DNA of 64,000 nt from Betaproteobacteria bacterium (GTDB taxonomy: Bacteria > Pseudomonadota > Gammaproteobacteria > Burkholderiales > JACQAP01): positions 1 to 64,000 of the forward strand of contig JACQAP010000029.1 in the NCBI GenBank assembly GCA_016194905.1. Direction: 5' to 3'. The translations under genes were made by a program, and so were the position numbers. The notes under the pieces were generated by a model. It was not told the origin of the DNA and made no database searches. It worked only from the letters and a program-made list of their open reading frames with translations. Shown here in pieces: positions 20,371 to 33,399 of this stretch; the first letter of the stretch is position 1, and each line of letters opens with the position of its first letter.

Positions 20371-20395
20371 CTCACTCACTACAGAAGATTCCGAC

Positions 20396-21031
20396 ATGGC
20401 TTTCGATCTCGAAGAACAGGAACAGATAGCCGAACTGAAACAGTTCTGGAAGCAATACGGCGCGCTGATCGTCACGCTGGCCGTGGCTGCTCTCGTGGCG
20501 TTCGCCGGCATGCAGGGCTGGCGTTATTACAAACACAGTCAATCCGAAAAGGCGTCCTCGCTTTTCACCAAGTTCGGGGAAGCCGTGCGCAAGAATGACG
20601 TCAAGGAAATCCGCACGCTCGGCAAGCAGATGATCGAAGGGTTCGGCTCCACCGCCTACGGTCCGACTGCGGCCTTGCTGCTGGCCAAGACCAATTACGA
20701 AAACGGCGACCCGTCCGGTGCGGCCGAGCAACTGCAGTGGGCGATCGACAAAGCCAAGGACGAGGAAACCGCTGAACTGGCGCGGCTGCGCCTGGCAAGC
20801 ATCCGGCTCGACGAGAAAAAATACGACGAGGCGCTCAAGCTGCTGGAAACCAAACACAGTGCGGCAATGGAAACTTTGTATGCGGATTTGCGCGGCGATG
20901 TCATGGTCGCACTGGGGAAAAGTGCGGAGGCGCGCGCCGCTTACAAGACCGCAATCGAGAAAAGTTTGCCCAACAGCAGTTACCGCAACGTCGTGCAGAT
21001 CAAACTCGATGCCTTGGGAGGCGACAAGTGA
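20396..21031 (+). CDS. yfgM: YfgM family protein, ancillary SecYEG/periplasmic chaperone partner
   Basis: This 211-residue protein has a short cytoplasmic N terminus (FDLEEQEQIAELKQFWKQYG), one transmembrane helix (about 22-42) and a periplasmic TPR-like domain. In E. coli YfgM associates with the SecYEG translocon and PpiD. The gene lies between hisS and bamB as in many proteobacteria and overlaps bamB by four bases. Confidence 0.88.
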   Translation: MAFDLEEQEQIAELKQFWKQYGALIVTLAVAALVAFAGMQGWRYYKHSQSEKASSLFTKFGEAVRKNDVKEIRTLGKQMIEGFGSTAYGPTAALLLAKTNYENGDPSGAAEQLQWAIDKAKDEETAELARLRLASIRLDEKKYDEALKLLETKHSAAMETLYADLRGDVMVALGKSAEARAAYKTAIEKSLPNSSYRNVVQIKLDALGGDK

Positions 21032-22167
21032 CCGGAGCGTCAGTGCCGCTGCGTCTGGTAGTGACGTTGCTGCTGGGCGTTGCGCTCGGTGGCTGCGGCA
21101 GCAAGGGTCCCCAGCCCGTCAAGCTGGTGGACTTCAAACCTTCGGCGAGGCCGGTTGTCGCATGGCGGGTCAACGTCGGCGACGCCGGCCGGTATGTCTT
21201 TACGCCGGCGATAGTTGGCAACAGCGTGTTCGCGGCGAGCAATCGCGGCGACCTGGTGCGGCTGAATGCCGCGAACGGCAAGACCTTGTGGCGGCTCGAC
21301 GCCAGGGCACCGCTGTCGGGTGGGGTGGGCGTAGGCGAAAACATGGTGCTGGTCGGAACGTCGAAGGGTTCGGTGCTCGCCTACGATCTCGAGGGCAAGC
21401 CGTTGTGGCAGTCGAGGGTGTCGAGCGAAGTGCTCAGCGCACCGCAGGCCGCCGGCGAATTCGTTGTCGTGCGCAGCGGTGACAGCCGCATCTTCGGCCT
21501 GGATGCCCGGGACGGTTCGCGCCGCTGGGAGTACCAGACCACGCCGCCTCCGCTGACATTGCGGGCCAACCCGGGCGTGATCATCGTCGAGGGTTTCGTG
21601 ATTGCCGGCATGCCGGCGGGAAAACTCGTGGTCCTGAATATTGCGAATGGGGGGCTGGTCTGGGAAACCGTGGTGGCGGCGCCAAAAGGCGACAACGAAC
21701 TCGAGCGCATCACCGATATTGCGGGTCCGCCGCTGGTGGAGGCGGGCAGGGTGTGCGCCGCGACCTTCCAGGGGCGGGTTGCGTGCTACGAAACGCAGAA
21801 GGGTGGCCAGTTGTGGGCACGACCGGCATCCAGTGTTGGCAGTCTGGCGGCCGACGACCTGAGTGTGTATCTGTCGGAAGACAATGGCTCGGTGGTCGCG
21901 CTCGACAGGAACAGCGGCGCCAGCGCGTGGAAACAGGACAAGCTTTCCTACCGTAACCTGAGTGCGCCGCTGGCAACCAGGGACTACGTCGTGGTTGGCG
22001 ACTTCGAAGGCCAGGTGCACTTTCTGAAGTTCGAGGACGGATCGTTCGTTGCGCGCATCGCAACCGACGGCGGTGGCATCGCGGCTGCGCCCAGGCTGAT
22101 CGGGGATGACAAGGTGCTGGTGCAGACTCGCAGGGGCGGCGTCTACGCAATTGCCATCAAGAAATAG
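21028..22167 (+). CDS. bamB: Outer membrane protein assembly factor BamB
   Basis: This 379-residue lipoprotein (LGGC lipobox, Cys then GSKG) folds as an eight-bladed PQQ-type beta-propeller; repeated blades such as [19 protein letters not shown] and [10 protein letters not shown] are visible. BamB docks on BamA and aids barrel assembly. The GTG start overlaps the yfgM stop. BamA is encoded at 40698 in the same window. Confidence 0.93.
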   Translation: MTGASVPLRLVVTLLLGVALGGCGSKGPQPVKLVDFKPSARPVVAWRVNVGDAGRYVFTPAIVGNSVFAASNRGDLVRLNAANGKTLWRLDARAPLSGGVGVGENMVLVGTSKGSVLAYDLEGKPLWQSRVSSEVLSAPQAAGEFVVVRSGDSRIFGLDARDGSRRWEYQTTPPPLTLRANPGVIIVEGFVIAGMPAGKLVVLNIANGGLVWETVVAAPKGDNELERITDIAGPPLVEAGRVCAATFQGRVACYETQKGGQLWARPASSVGSLAADDLSVYLSEDNGSVVALDRNSGASAWKQDKLSYRNLSAPLATRDYVVVGDFEGQVHFLKFEDGSFVARIATDGGGIAAAPRLIGDDKVLVQTRRGGVYAIAIKK

Positions 22168-22222
22168 GGCCGGCGTGCGCCAGCCCTCTGCCGGAAGCCC
22201 TCAGTCCTCCTTAAAATTCCCG

Positions 22223-23557
22223 TTGAAGCCCACCATCGTCCTGGTCGGCCGGCCGAATGTCGGCAAGTCGACCCTCTTCAACCGCATGACGCGCACGCGC
22301 CAGGCGCTGGTAGCCGATATTCCCGGCCTGACCCGTGATCGTCATTACGGGCATGGCAAAAGCGGTGCGAGGTCCTTTCTGGTTGTGGATACCGGGGGCT
22401 TCGAACCGGTGGCCAAAGGCGGCATCTACAAGGAGATGGCGCGCCAGACGCGCCAGGCCGTGGATGAAGCCGATGCCGTGCTGCTGCTGGTCGATGCGCG
22501 TCAGGGCCTGACCTCTCTCGACAGGCAGATTGCCGTTGAATTGCGCAAGACCGCCCGCAGGCTATGGCTGGTGGTCAACAAGGCGGAAGGCTTGGCGCAT
22601 GAAACTGCCGCTACGGAGTTCCACGAACTCGGGCTCGGCGAACCGTTGACTGTGTCGGCATCGCACGGCGAAGGCGTGCACGAATTGGTGGATGTCGTTC
22701 TGGAAGAATTTCCCGTCGATGACGACGAGCCGGAACTGGAAGACCAACAGCCGAAGATAGCGATTGTCGGCCGCCCGAATGTCGGCAAGTCGACCCTGGT
22801 CAATACCCTGCTCGGCGAGGAAAGGGTTATCGCCTTCGACCAGCCCGGCACCACCCGGGACAGCATCTACATCGACTTTGAGCGCAACGGCCGCGCGTAC
22901 ACGCTGATCGATACGGCCGGCGTGCGCCGCCGCGGGCGCGTGGAAGACGTTGCGGAGAAGTTTTCGGTGGTCAAGACGCTGCAGGCCATCGACGATTGCA
23001 ATGTCGTGGTGCTGGTTCTCGACGTGACGCAGGACGTATCCGACCAGGATGCGCACCTGGCGGGTTTCATTCTCGAGGCCGGTCGTGCCCTGGTGGTGGC
23101 CATAAACAAATGGGATGCCGCCGATGAAGAGTCGCGCGAAAAAGCCAAGCGCGACTACGACCGCAAGCTCAACTTCCTGGATTTTGCGCCGGTGCATTAC
23201 ATTTCAGCGCGCAACGGCGTTGGCGTCCCGGCGCTGCTCGGTTCGGCGAATGCGGCCTATGCCGCTGCCATGGCCAAGCTGTCAACGCCCAAACTCACGC
23301 GCGTATTGCTCGCTGCAGTGCAAAAGCAGTCGCCGCCGCGCGCCGGCGTATCCCGCCCCAAACTGCGCTATGCCCATCAGGGTGGCATGAATCCGCCGCT
23401 GATCCTGATTCACGGCAACGCCTTGAATCATGTGCCGGACAGTTACCGCCGCTACCTCGAACGTGCATTCATGGCCGCTTTCGATTTGCGCGGCACTCCC
23501 GTAAAAGTGTCTTTCAAACAGGGCCGGAATCCCTTCGCGGGCCGCAGGAAGGGTTGA
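22223..23557 (+). CDS. der: Ribosome-associated GTPase Der (EngA)
   Basis: This 444-residue GTPase has two tandem G domains, each with [10 protein letters not shown]-loops (residues about 8-16 and 180-190), followed by a KH-like C-terminal domain (residues about 355-440, ending [11 protein letters not shown]). It acts in 50S subunit maturation. TTG 22223 is chosen because it gives the canonical start [15 protein letters not shown]; longer in-frame versions run into bamB. No ATG is available near the conserved start. Confidence 0.95.
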   Translation: MKPTIVLVGRPNVGKSTLFNRMTRTRQALVADIPGLTRDRHYGHGKSGARSFLVVDTGGFEPVAKGGIYKEMARQTRQAVDEADAVLLLVDARQGLTSLDRQIAVELRKTARRLWLVVNKAEGLAHETAATEFHELGLGEPLTVSASHGEGVHELVDVVLEEFPVDDDEPELEDQQPKIAIVGRPNVGKSTLVNTLLGEERVIAFDQPGTTRDSIYIDFERNGRAYTLIDTAGVRRRGRVEDVAEKFSVVKTLQAIDDCNVVVLVLDVTQDVSDQDAHLAGFILEAGRALVVAINKWDAADEESREKAKRDYDRKLNFLDFAPVHYISARNGVGVPALLGSANAAYAAAMAKLSTPKLTRVLLAAVQKQSPPRAGVSRPKLRYAHQGGMNPPLILIHGNALNHVPDSYRRYLERAFMAAFDLRGTPVKVSFKQGRNPFAGRRKG

Positions 23558-23644
23558 TTTCCACGCGGTTTTTCCACCGGATGGTATTGCACCCTAAAAT
23601 CCAGTACAGTAAACCCGGGTCGAGAAATAGAATAAGGAGCAGCC

Positions 23645-23884
23645 ATGAGCGCGAAAGGCCAGTTGTTGCAAGACCCATTTCTGAATGCGTTGCGCAAAGA
23701 GCATGTGCCGGTGTCCATCTATCTGGTCAATGGCATCAAGTTACAGGGACAGATCGAATCGTTCGACCAGTACGTTGTCTTGCTGAAGAACACCGTGACA
23801 CAGATGGTCTACAAGCATGCGATTTCCACTGTCGTGCCAGCGCGTCCGGTGAACTTGTCTTTGGAGCACGGGTCCGAAGATTGA
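23645..23884 (+). CDS. hfq: RNA chaperone Hfq
   Basis: This 79-residue Sm-like protein forms hexamers that pair small RNAs with mRNAs. The N terminus [20 protein letters not shown], the Sm1 region with [18 protein letters not shown] and the Sm2 motif YKHAIST are all present; the acidic tail is short. AAGGAG sits seven bases before the ATG. The 87-base gap after der should hold its promoter, but I see no convincing -35/-10 pair. Confidence 0.98.
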   Translation: MSAKGQLLQDPFLNALRKEHVPVSIYLVNGIKLQGQIESFDQYVVLLKNTVTQMVYKHAISTVVPARPVNLSLEHGSED

Positions 23885-24004
23885 GTGTTGGTCAATCCCG
23901 TTTCATCCGCTTTGCCGTCCCCGTCCTTGCAGTCATCCCGACCCGCGGGATGCGGGGCGTGAGTTTGCACGCCGTCAGGCCGGTTCCGACCGCCGATCCT
24001 TCCG

Positions 24005-25123
24005 ATGTTTGATCGCCCAAGCGGCGGCGACCGCGCCGTCCTTGTCAATCTCGATTTCGGTAATGTGGATTTCGCCGAGTCGCAGGAGGAAATCCGCCGG
24101 CTTGCCGAAAGCGCGGGTGTCGAACCGCTCGCGATCATCAAAGGAAAACGGCAGAGGCCCGACGCGGCCACCTTTGCCGGTTCCGGCAAAGTCGATGAGA
24201 TCGCCGAAGCGGTGCAATCTGGCGGCGCATCGCTGGTGTTGTTCAATCACGATCTGTCACCCGCGCAGCAGCGCAATCTCGAGAAGCGCTTCAAGTGCCG
24301 GGTTGTCGACCGCAGCAGCCTGATCCTGGATATCTTCGCGCAGCGCGCGCGTTCGCACGAAGGCAAGCTGCAGGTCGAACTGGCCCAACTCGAGCACCTG
24401 GCAACGCGGCTGGTCCGCGGCTGGACCCACCTGGAACGCCAGAAAGGCGGCATCGGCCTGCGCGGCCCCGGTGAAACCCAGCTGGAAACGGATCGCCAGT
24501 TGTTGCGCAAGCGGGTCAAGGTCCTCAAGGACAAGCTTGCCACTGTGCTTCGTCAGCGGCAGACCCAGCGACGCGCGCGCCAGCGCGGTCAGGGCCTGTC
24601 GGTCTCGCTCGTCGGCTATACCAACGCCGGCAAGTCCACGCTGTTCAATCGGCTTACGCACAGCGAAACCTATGCAGCGGACCAGTTGTTCGCGACGCTG
24701 GATACGACTTCACGGCGCATCAGCGGAGCCGGCGGCGCATCAATCATCTTGTCGGATACGGTCGGTTTCATCCGTGATCTCCCGCATACTCTGGTGGCGG
24801 CATTCAGCGCGACTCTGGAAGAGACCGTGCGTGCCGATTTGCTGCTGCACGTGGTGGATGCGGCAAGTCCGGCGCGTGATGACCAGATCGCGGAAGTGAA
24901 CAAGGTGCTCGTCGAAATCGGTGCCGATTTCGTGCCCCAGGTGATGGTGTTCAACAAGATAGACGCGACCGGCTTGCAACCCGGGGTCGAGCGCGATCAG
25001 TATGGTAAAATCGCGACAGTTCGCGTTAGCGCGAAAACCGGTGCCGGCATCGAATTTTTGCGCTCCATGCTGGCTGAATTGCTCGAAGGGCAGGGCAACG
25101 CCATAGGGGTTGCCGCAGCCTGA
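24005..25123 (+). CDS. hflX: Ribosome-associated GTPase HflX
   Basis: This 372-residue GTPase splits stalled or heat-damaged ribosomes. The N-terminal HflX domain includes RRPDAATFAGSGK-like residues and GRGPGETQLETDRQ-type motifs (here GLRGPGETQLETDRQLL); the G domain has GYTNAGKSTLFN (residues about 205-216), DTVGFIRDLPH and FNKID. It is somewhat shorter than E. coli HflX because the C-terminal extension is absent. It lies 120 bases after hfq, in the conserved hfq-hflX-hflK-hflC order. Confidence 0.96.
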   Translation: MFDRPSGGDRAVLVNLDFGNVDFAESQEEIRRLAESAGVEPLAIIKGKRQRPDAATFAGSGKVDEIAEAVQSGGASLVLFNHDLSPAQQRNLEKRFKCRVVDRSSLILDIFAQRARSHEGKLQVELAQLEHLATRLVRGWTHLERQKGGIGLRGPGETQLETDRQLLRKRVKVLKDKLATVLRQRQTQRRARQRGQGLSVSLVGYTNAGKSTLFNRLTHSETYAADQLFATLDTTSRRISGAGGASIILSDTVGFIRDLPHTLVAAFSATLEETVRADLLLHVVDAASPARDDQIAEVNKVLVEIGADFVPQVMVFNKIDATGLQPGVERDQYGKIATVRVSAKTGAGIEFLRSMLAELLEGQGNAIGVAAA

Positions 25124-25177
25124 ATCCGAAGGTCCTTAGTCAGGGCCGGCCTCCTGTCAAATTGAAAGCAAGCACGA

Positions 25178-26365
25178 ATGGCATTGAATGATCCGCAGTG
25201 GGGAAAGCGCGGCAACGATGGCCCCCCCGACCTCGACGAATTGTGGCGTCGTTTGAATCAGCGGTTGAACTCCTTGTTCGGCGGCAAGGGCGGGGGCGGC
25301 GCGCCGTCACCGGGCCCGACCGGGCGCCAGTTCGGCGGCGGTTTCGGACTGTTGGTCATCCTCATTCTGGTGGTATGGCTGGCGAGCGGCTTTTATATCG
25401 TCGATGCCAGCCAGCGCGGCGTGGTGCTGCGCTTCGGAAAGTTCGACGCAATCACGGAGTCGGGCCCGCGCTGGCATCTGCCGTGGCCGATCGAATCCGC
25501 TGAAGTCGTCAACGTGACGGGCGTTCGTACCATTGAAATCGGTTACCGCAACAACGTCAAAAGCAAAGTGCAGAACGAATCGCTGATGATCACAGACGAC
25601 GAGAACATCATCGACATCCAGTTCGCGGTGCAGTACATCCTCAAGGATCCCAAGGACTACCTGTTCAACAATCGCGATGCCGACAAGTCGGTGATGCAAG
25701 CTTCCGAGTCGGCCATCCGCGAGGTGGTGGGCAAAAACAAGATGGATTTCCTGCTTTCCGGCGGCAAGGAAAAGATCGTCGAGACGGTGCAGATCCTGCT
25801 GCAGAAAATCCTCGACCGCTACAAAACCGGTATCACAGTCACGCGGGTGACCATGCAGGACGCGCAGGCGCCCGAGGAAGTCCAGGCTGCGTTCGCCGAC
25901 GCGGTAAAGGCCGGCCAGGATCGCGAACGGCAGATCAACGAAGGCCAGTCGTATTTCAACGATGTCGTGCCGAAAGCCAAGGGCACGTCGGCGCGGCTTC
26001 TTCAGGAGGGAGAAGGGTATCGGCAGAGCGTGATCGCCAACGCCGAGGGCGAGGCATCGCGTTTCAGCCAGATCGTCACGGAATACAGCAAGGCGCCGGT
26101 GGTGACCCGTCAGCGTCTTTACCTGGACGCAATGCAGCAGGTGCTTGCCAACTCCAGCAAGGTCGTGGTCGACCAGAAAAGCGGCGGCAATCTGCTTTAT
26201 CTGCCGCTCGACAAACTTATGCAGATGAGCAGCAGTGCCAATCCGCCGGTTGATGCGGGCGCGAAGCAGGCGCCTATGGAGGCGGTCGTGCCGACACCGG
26301 CACCGACGGAATCTTCGCCGCGCTCGCGCGATGCCTTCCGCAGTCGCGACAGGGAGGCACGATGA
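25178..26365 (+). CDS. hflK: FtsH protease modulator HflK
   Basis: This 395-residue membrane protein has a Gly-rich cytoplasmic N terminus (FGGKGGGGAP), one transmembrane helix (about 57-78) and an SPFH/Band 7 domain (about 80-300, YIVDASQRGVVLRFGKF). It forms a large complex with HflC around FtsH in the inner membrane. The stop overlaps the hflC start (ATGA). Confidence 0.96.
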   Translation: MALNDPQWGKRGNDGPPDLDELWRRLNQRLNSLFGGKGGGGAPSPGPTGRQFGGGFGLLVILILVVWLASGFYIVDASQRGVVLRFGKFDAITESGPRWHLPWPIESAEVVNVTGVRTIEIGYRNNVKSKVQNESLMITDDENIIDIQFAVQYILKDPKDYLFNNRDADKSVMQASESAIREVVGKNKMDFLLSGGKEKIVETVQILLQKILDRYKTGITVTRVTMQDAQAPEEVQAAFADAVKAGQDRERQINEGQSYFNDVVPKAKGTSARLLQEGEGYRQSVIANAEGEASRFSQIVTEYSKAPVVTRQRLYLDAMQQVLANSSKVVVDQKSGGNLLYLPLDKLMQMSSSANPPVDAGAKQAPMEAVVPTPAPTESSPRSRDAFRSRDREAR

Positions 26366-27240
26366 AAGTCAACGTCAGCACCGTGCTGATTGCCATCGTG
26401 GTCGCGCTGGTCGTGGCCAGCTTGAGTCTGTTCACCGTCGACCAGCGCCAGAATGCCATCGTGTTCCGATTGGGCGAAATCGTTTCCGTAAAAACTGTGC
26501 CGGGACTGTTTTTCAAAATGCCGCTGGTCGACAACGTACGCTATTTCGACGCCCGCATTCTTACGCTCGATGCCGAAGAAGCGCAGAAGTTTGTCACGTC
26601 CGAGAACAAGCCGGTCCTGGTGGATTCGTTCGTAAAATGGCGCATCATCGACGTAAGGCAGTACTACGTCAGCGTGCAGGGTGACGAGGGCCTCGCACGC
26701 GTGCGGCTGACCCAGGCCGTCAATGGCAGCCTGCGCGAAGAGTTCGGCAAGCGCACGATCCATGATGTCGTCTCGGGCGAGCGCGAACAGATCATGGACC
26801 TGATGCGCGAGCGGGCGGACCAGATCGCGCGCGAGATCGGCGTCCAGGTCCTTGACGTGCGTCTGAAGAGGGTCGATTTCACACCCGAGGTCAGCGAATC
26901 CGTATATGGCAGGATGCAGGCCGAGCGCAAGCGCGTGGCCAACGAGCTGCGTTCTACCGGCTTTGCGGAGGCGGAGAAAATCCGCGCCGACGCCGACAAG
27001 CAGCGCCAGGTCGTGATCGCCCAGGCCTACCGCGATGCCCAGCGTCTGAAGGGCGATGGTGACGCCAAGGCTTCCGCGATCTACGCGCGAGCCTTTGAGC
27101 GCAATCCCGAGTTCTACGCGTTCTATCGGAGTCTGGAGGCTTATCGGCAAAGCTTCAAGAACAAGGGAGACCTGCTGATACTCGAGCCGAATTCGGAATT
27201 CTTCAAGTACCTGAAGAACCCGGCGGGACGCGCAAAATAA
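26362..27240 (+). CDS. hflC: FtsH protease modulator HflC
   Basis: This 292-residue SPFH protein has an N-terminal transmembrane helix (about 7-25) and the Band 7 domain starting SLFTVDQRQNAIVFRLGE. The C-terminal helix with KTQVV-like repeats (IRADADKQRQVVIAQAYRDAQ) and FYRSLEAYRQSF are typical of HflC. It partners HflK and modulates FtsH quality-control proteolysis. Confidence 0.96.
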   Translation: MKVNVSTVLIAIVVALVVASLSLFTVDQRQNAIVFRLGEIVSVKTVPGLFFKMPLVDNVRYFDARILTLDAEEAQKFVTSENKPVLVDSFVKWRIIDVRQYYVSVQGDEGLARVRLTQAVNGSLREEFGKRTIHDVVSGEREQIMDLMRERADQIAREIGVQVLDVRLKRVDFTPEVSESVYGRMQAERKRVANELRSTGFAEAEKIRADADKQRQVVIAQAYRDAQRLKGDGDAKASAIYARAFERNPEFYAFYRSLEAYRQSFKNKGDLLILEPNSEFFKYLKNPAGRAK

Positions 27241-27291
27241 TCAACGGCGGTAGTGGGCGGAATGCCGCTTGCGCGCGGTGGGAAGAGGACG

Positions 27292-27486
27292 ATGGAAGCT
27301 TATACGAATACCCTTATGATGGCCGTTGCACTGATGCTGGTCATCGAGGGCCTGCTTCCCTTCCTGCTTCCGACGGTATGGCGCGATGCCTTCCGCCGGC
27401 TGACCGAAATGTCCGACGGCCAGATCCGGTTCGTGGGCCTGTCCTCGATGCTGGCCGGACTGCTGCTGCTTTTCCTGACGAAATAG
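27292..27486 (+). CDS. DUF2065 family small inner-membrane protein (YjeT-like)
   Basis: This 64-residue protein has two hydrophobic helices (about 7-23 and 45-62) joined by the conserved RDAFRRLTEMSDGQIRFVGL loop. DUF2065 proteins of unknown function sit next to hflC in many proteobacteria, as here. ATG 27292 follows a purine-rich GGAAGAGGA stretch; an ATG at 27253 would add 13 residues that look non-conserved. Confidence 0.85.
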   Translation: MEAYTNTLMMAVALMLVIEGLLPFLLPTVWRDAFRRLTEMSDGQIRFVGLSSMLAGLLLLFLTK

Positions 27487-27541
27487 CCCAACATGGCCTT
27501 TTGAACCGTAGCGTTGCATACGGGTCGGTTCTCCGTGTCGA

Positions 27542-30051
<2,510 letters not shown>

Positions 30052-30104
30052 TCAAGTGCGCAGGCGAGGAACGTTGCGGGAAGAATTGCGGGGAAATGTC
30101 GATC

Positions 30105-30191
30105 TGGTGCCGAGAAGAGGACTCGAACCTCCACAGTGTTGCCACCGCCAGGACCTGAACCTGGTGCGTCTACCAATTCCGCCATCTCGGC
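30105..30191 (-). tRNA. tRNA-Leu (anticodon CAG)
   Basis: The 87-base gene reads on the minus strand from GCCGAGA at 30191 to an encoded CCA at 30105-30107. The acceptor stem GCCGAGA/TCTCGGC is perfect with discriminator A. The anticodon stem CCAGG/CCTGG encloses loop TTCAGGT, giving anticodon CAG, which reads CUG. A long variable arm and a GGTTCGAGTCC T arm confirm a class II leucine tRNA. It lies between purA and rnr, opposite in direction to both. Confidence 0.97.
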
Positions 30192-30205
30192 ACGAGAGGG
30201 CGCAA

Positions 30206-30234
30206 AATGTAATGGGAAAGCGCTGCTTTGTCAA
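30206..30234 (-). promoter_or_regulatory. Sigma-70 promoter of tRNA-Leu
   Basis: On the minus strand a perfect -35 TTGACA (30229-30234) is followed after 17 bases by TACATT (30206-30211) as -10. Transcription would start about seven bases later, roughly 8 bases before the mature tRNA 5' end. The match to consensus is the best in the window together with that of rpsB. Confidence 0.88.
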
Positions 30235-30267
30235 CGAAGCGGCGCTTGCCTCCAACCGATTGTCGGA

Positions 30268-32496
30268 ATGAAAACCACAAAGAAAAATTCCAAGTCCGCC
30301 AGCGGCAAGACAGCTGCCCGCGGGCGCGCCACGGACATCCGCGCGCGCGATCCTTTTCTCGAGCGCGAACAATCGCGTTACGAGCATCCGCTGCCCAGCC
30401 GCGAACATATTCTCGATATCCTGCTCGAACAGGGTGTTCCGGTCTCGGTGGACAAGATGGCGCAACTGCTTTCCATCGCGCCGCATGAAGCCGATCCGTT
30501 CGAGCGCCGTCTGGGTGCGATGGAGCGCGACGGCCAGATCATGCGCAATCGCAAGAATGCAATTTGCGTGGTCGACAAGCTCGATCTGGTGAAGGGCAGG
30601 GTGCAGGGCCATCCGGATGGCTTCGGTTTCCTGGTGCGCGACGGTGAGGGCGAGGACTTGTTCCTGCATCCCGGTGAGATGGCCAAGGTGCTGCACGGCG
30701 ATCGCGTGGTCGCCCGGGAAGGCGGCATCAATGCACGCGGTCGGCGCGAGGGGCATATTGTCGAAGTACTCGAGCGCGCCAACGTGAAAGTAGTCGGCCG
30801 CTTCCTGAACGAGCACGGCATCGGCGTCGTGGCGCCGGAGGATCGCCGCATCAGCCAGGACATTCTGATTCCGGCAGGCGCAAACGGCGGCGCGAAACCC
30901 GGCCAGGTCGTAATCGCCGAAATCATCGAGCAACCGCAGCGCCACGCGCAACCGGTCGGACGTATCGTCGAGGTGCTCGGCAACTACGCCGATCCGGGAA
31001 TGGAAATCGAGATCGCGCTGAGAAAGCATGATCTGCCCCACGAATTTTCCGCGGAGGTCGAAAAAGCGGCGGCGAAGTTTCCGGCCGTGGTTACCGAAAA
31101 AGACCTCAAGGGACGCGAAGATCTGCGCAACCTGCCGCTGGTGACGATCGACGGCGAAACCGCAAAGGACTTCGACGACGCGGTTTACTGCGAGCGCCGC
31201 GGCAAGGGATTCAAGCTCTGGGTGGCCATTGCCGACGTCAGCCATTATGTGCAGCACGGCGACGTCATCGACCTGGAGGGGCGGGAGCGCGGCAATTCGG
31301 TGTATTTTCCCCGTCGCGTGATCCCGATGCTGCCGGAGGTGCTGTCGAACGGCTTGTGTTCGCTGATGCCGAAGGTCGACCGTCTGTGCGTGGTGTGCGA
31401 AATGGATGTCTCGGCGCGAGGTGATATTGCCGTTTACCGCTTCTATCCGGCGGTGATGCATTCGCGCGCGAGGCTGACGTATACCAGGGTCGCGCAGGTA
31501 ATCGAAGATCCGCAGGGCGAGACTGCGCGCGAACTCAAAGACCTGGTGCCTCATCTTCAGACGCTGCACGCGCTCTATCAAGGTCTGGTCAAGGCCCGGG
31601 CATTGCGCGGCGCGATCGACTTCGAGACGGTCGAGACGCAGATGTTTTTCGACGACGAGGGCAAGATCGAGCGCATCGTCCCCACCCAGCGCAACGATGC
31701 CCATCGCCTCATCGAGGAATGCATGCTGGCGGCCAATGTGTGCGCTTCGGATTTCCTGTCGAGCCACGATCATTCCGCGCTGTATCGCGTGCACGAGGGG
31801 CCGACGCCGGAGAAGCTCGCCGCGCTGCGCGAGTTTTTGCGCGAATTCGGTCTGCAACTGACCGGCGGCGATAACCCTCAGGCCAAGGACTACGCGCGCC
31901 TGCTGGAAAAAATCAAGACGCGCCCGGATGTCCAACTTTTGCAGACGGTGATGCTGCGTTCGCTGCGGCAGGCGGTATACAGCCCGGACAACGTCGGTCA
32001 TTTCGGCCTGGCCTACGAGGCCTATACGCACTTTACGTCTCCGATCCGGCGCTATCCGGATCTGCTCATCCATCGTTCGATCAAGGCGGTCCTTGCGGGC
32101 AAGCGCTACGAACCCGGCAACTGGCAGGAACTGGGTATTCATTGCTCGGAAACCGAGCGCCGTGCCGACGAAGCCACCCGCGATGTCGAAGCTTGGCTCA
32201 AGTGCTACTACATGCAGGACCGCATCGGCGAGCGCTTCACGGCCACCGTCAGTGGTGTGACCAGCTTCGGTGTATTTGTGGCGCTCCACGAGGTTTATGT
32301 GGAAGGCTTGGTGCATATCTCCGAACTGGGCCCCGACTATTTCCACTTCGACGCTGCCAAGCATCAGCTGCTAGGCGAACGCACCGGAAAACGTTTCCGG
32401 CTTGGGGATCGCATTCCGGTAAAACTCGTGAGAGTCGATCTCGAAACGGCCAAAATCGATTTCGTGCTCGATGAGGCTGCGAAAGACTCGCGATGA
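30268..32496 (+). CDS. rnr: Ribonuclease R
   Basis: This 742-residue 3'-5' exoribonuclease degrades structured RNA. Domains in order are a basic N terminus, a helix-turn-helix (about 30-95), two cold-shock domains (about 100-230), the RNB catalytic domain (about 245-600) with the metal-binding [13 protein letters not shown], and an S1 domain (about 650-740, [22 protein letters not shown]). ATG 30268 is chosen because longer in-frame versions would run through the tRNA-Leu gene. The stop overlaps rlmB (ATGA). Confidence 0.96.
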   Translation: MKTTKKNSKSASGKTAARGRATDIRARDPFLEREQSRYEHPLPSREHILDILLEQGVPVSVDKMAQLLSIAPHEADPFERRLGAMERDGQIMRNRKNAICVVDKLDLVKGRVQGHPDGFGFLVRDGEGEDLFLHPGEMAKVLHGDRVVAREGGINARGRREGHIVEVLERANVKVVGRFLNEHGIGVVAPEDRRISQDILIPAGANGGAKPGQVVIAEIIEQPQRHAQPVGRIVEVLGNYADPGMEIEIALRKHDLPHEFSAEVEKAAAKFPAVVTEKDLKGREDLRNLPLVTIDGETAKDFDDAVYCERRGKGFKLWVAIADVSHYVQHGDVIDLEGRERGNSVYFPRRVIPMLPEVLSNGLCSLMPKVDRLCVVCEMDVSARGDIAVYRFYPAVMHSRARLTYTRVAQVIEDPQGETARELKDLVPHLQTLHALYQGLVKARALRGAIDFETVETQMFFDDEGKIERIVPTQRNDAHRLIEECMLAANVCASDFLSSHDHSALYRVHEGPTPEKLAALREFLREFGLQLTGGDNPQAKDYARLLEKIKTRPDVQLLQTVMLRSLRQAVYSPDNVGHFGLAYEAYTHFTSPIRRYPDLLIHRSIKAVLAGKRYEPGNWQELGIHCSETERRADEATRDVEAWLKCYYMQDRIGERFTATVSGVTSFGVFVALHEVYVEGLVHISELGPDYFHFDAAKHQLLGERTGKRFRLGDRIPVKLVRVDLETAKIDFVLDEAAKDSR

Positions 32497-33236
32497 ATGG
32501 CAGGCGGGTCGTCTATGGGTTGCACGCGGTGACGGCTGCATTGAAGCGGAGGCCGGAGGCGGTAATCGAAGTGTTGCTGGATGCCAGGCGCCGCGACCCC
32601 CGCGCGCGCCGCCTCGCGGATCTGGCCAAGGCGGCAGGCGTGCGGCTTCTGGAGGTCGATACCGAGCGGCTGGAGGGATTCGCCAAAGGCGGCCGGCACC
32701 AAGGCGTTGCGGCCTTCGTCGAGGAGGTGGCGCTCGCCGCTTCGCTGAACGAAGTGCTGGACAATCTTGGCGAGCCGGCTTTTCTGCTGGTGCTCGATGG
32801 GGTACAAGACCCGCACAACCTGGGTGCCTGCCTCAGGGTAGCTGACGCCATGGGCGTGCACGCGATTGTCGCGCCCAAGGACCGCGCTACCGGCTTGAAC
32901 GCCACCGTCCACAAAGTTGCCTCGGGCGCAGCGGAAACCGTGCCTTTCATTCCTGTTACGAATCTCGCGCGAACGCTAAGGGAATTGAAAGATAAGGGAA
33001 TTTGGGTAGTCGGTACGGGCGAAGGCGGGACCTTGTTCGACGCGAAACTTTCCGGCGCGCTGGCACTGGTCGTGGGGGCCGAAGGCGAGGGCCTGCGCCG
33101 GCTGACCCGCGAAACTTGCGACGAATTGATCTCGATCCCCATGCTCGGCCAGGTGGAAAGCCTGAACGTCTCGGTGGCGGCCGGCATCTGTCTGTACGAG
33201 GCCCGCCGTCAGCGGCATAGATCCGCAGGCCGTTAA
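32493..33236 (+). CDS. rlmB: 23S rRNA (guanosine-2'-O)-methyltransferase RlmB
   Basis: This 247-residue SpoU-family enzyme methylates G2251 of 23S rRNA. The N-terminal substrate-binding domain ([18 protein letters not shown]) is followed by the knotted methyltransferase domain with [30 protein letters not shown] and the C-terminal [19 protein letters not shown]. It is coupled to rnr, its usual neighbour. Confidence 0.96.
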   Translation: MNGRRVVYGLHAVTAALKRRPEAVIEVLLDARRRDPRARRLADLAKAAGVRLLEVDTERLEGFAKGGRHQGVAAFVEEVALAASLNEVLDNLGEPAFLLVLDGVQDPHNLGACLRVADAMGVHAIVAPKDRATGLNATVHKVASGAAETVPFIPVTNLARTLRELKDKGIWVVGTGEGGTLFDAKLSGALALVVGAEGEGLRRLTRETCDELISIPMLGQVESLNVSVAAGICLYEARRQRHRSAGR

Positions 33237-33260
33237 GCCATTGACCATGCGTGAAAATGG

Positions 33261-33290
33261 TTGAGGCGACCGGGGTGCCGCTGATATAAT
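33261..33290 (+). promoter_or_regulatory. Sigma-70 promoter for the rpsB-tsf operon
   Basis: TTGAGG at 33261-33266 and a perfect TATAAT at 33285-33290 are 18 bases apart. The start site would lie near 33297, leaving a leader of about 100 bases before rpsB. Confidence 0.85.
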
Positions 33291-33296
33291 TTTCAG

Positions 33297-33399
33297 TTAA
33301 CCCCGGTCATTCCGAATCGGGGTAATACACACGCCAGCCAAGTATGGGTGCCCGCACAGGGTCCGGCAGGCGGAGGCTTAACCCTTACAGGAGAAATTC
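33297..33399 (+). promoter_or_regulatory. rpsB 5' leader, possible S2 autoregulatory region
   Basis: The roughly 100-base untranslated leader begins with a short hairpin, ACCCCG (33300-33305) pairing CGGGGT (33318-33323). A GC-rich middle follows, and an AGGAGA ribosome site sits close to the ATG. Ribosomal protein S2 is known to repress its own operon through the leader in proteobacteria; whether this leader has that fold is inference. Confidence 0.4.

Noticed and set aside
30052-32364. A 770-codon minus-strand frame opposite rnr that also covers tRNA-Leu
   Set aside because: It runs through a structured tRNA gene and mirrors RNase R codons; it has no family resemblance of its own.
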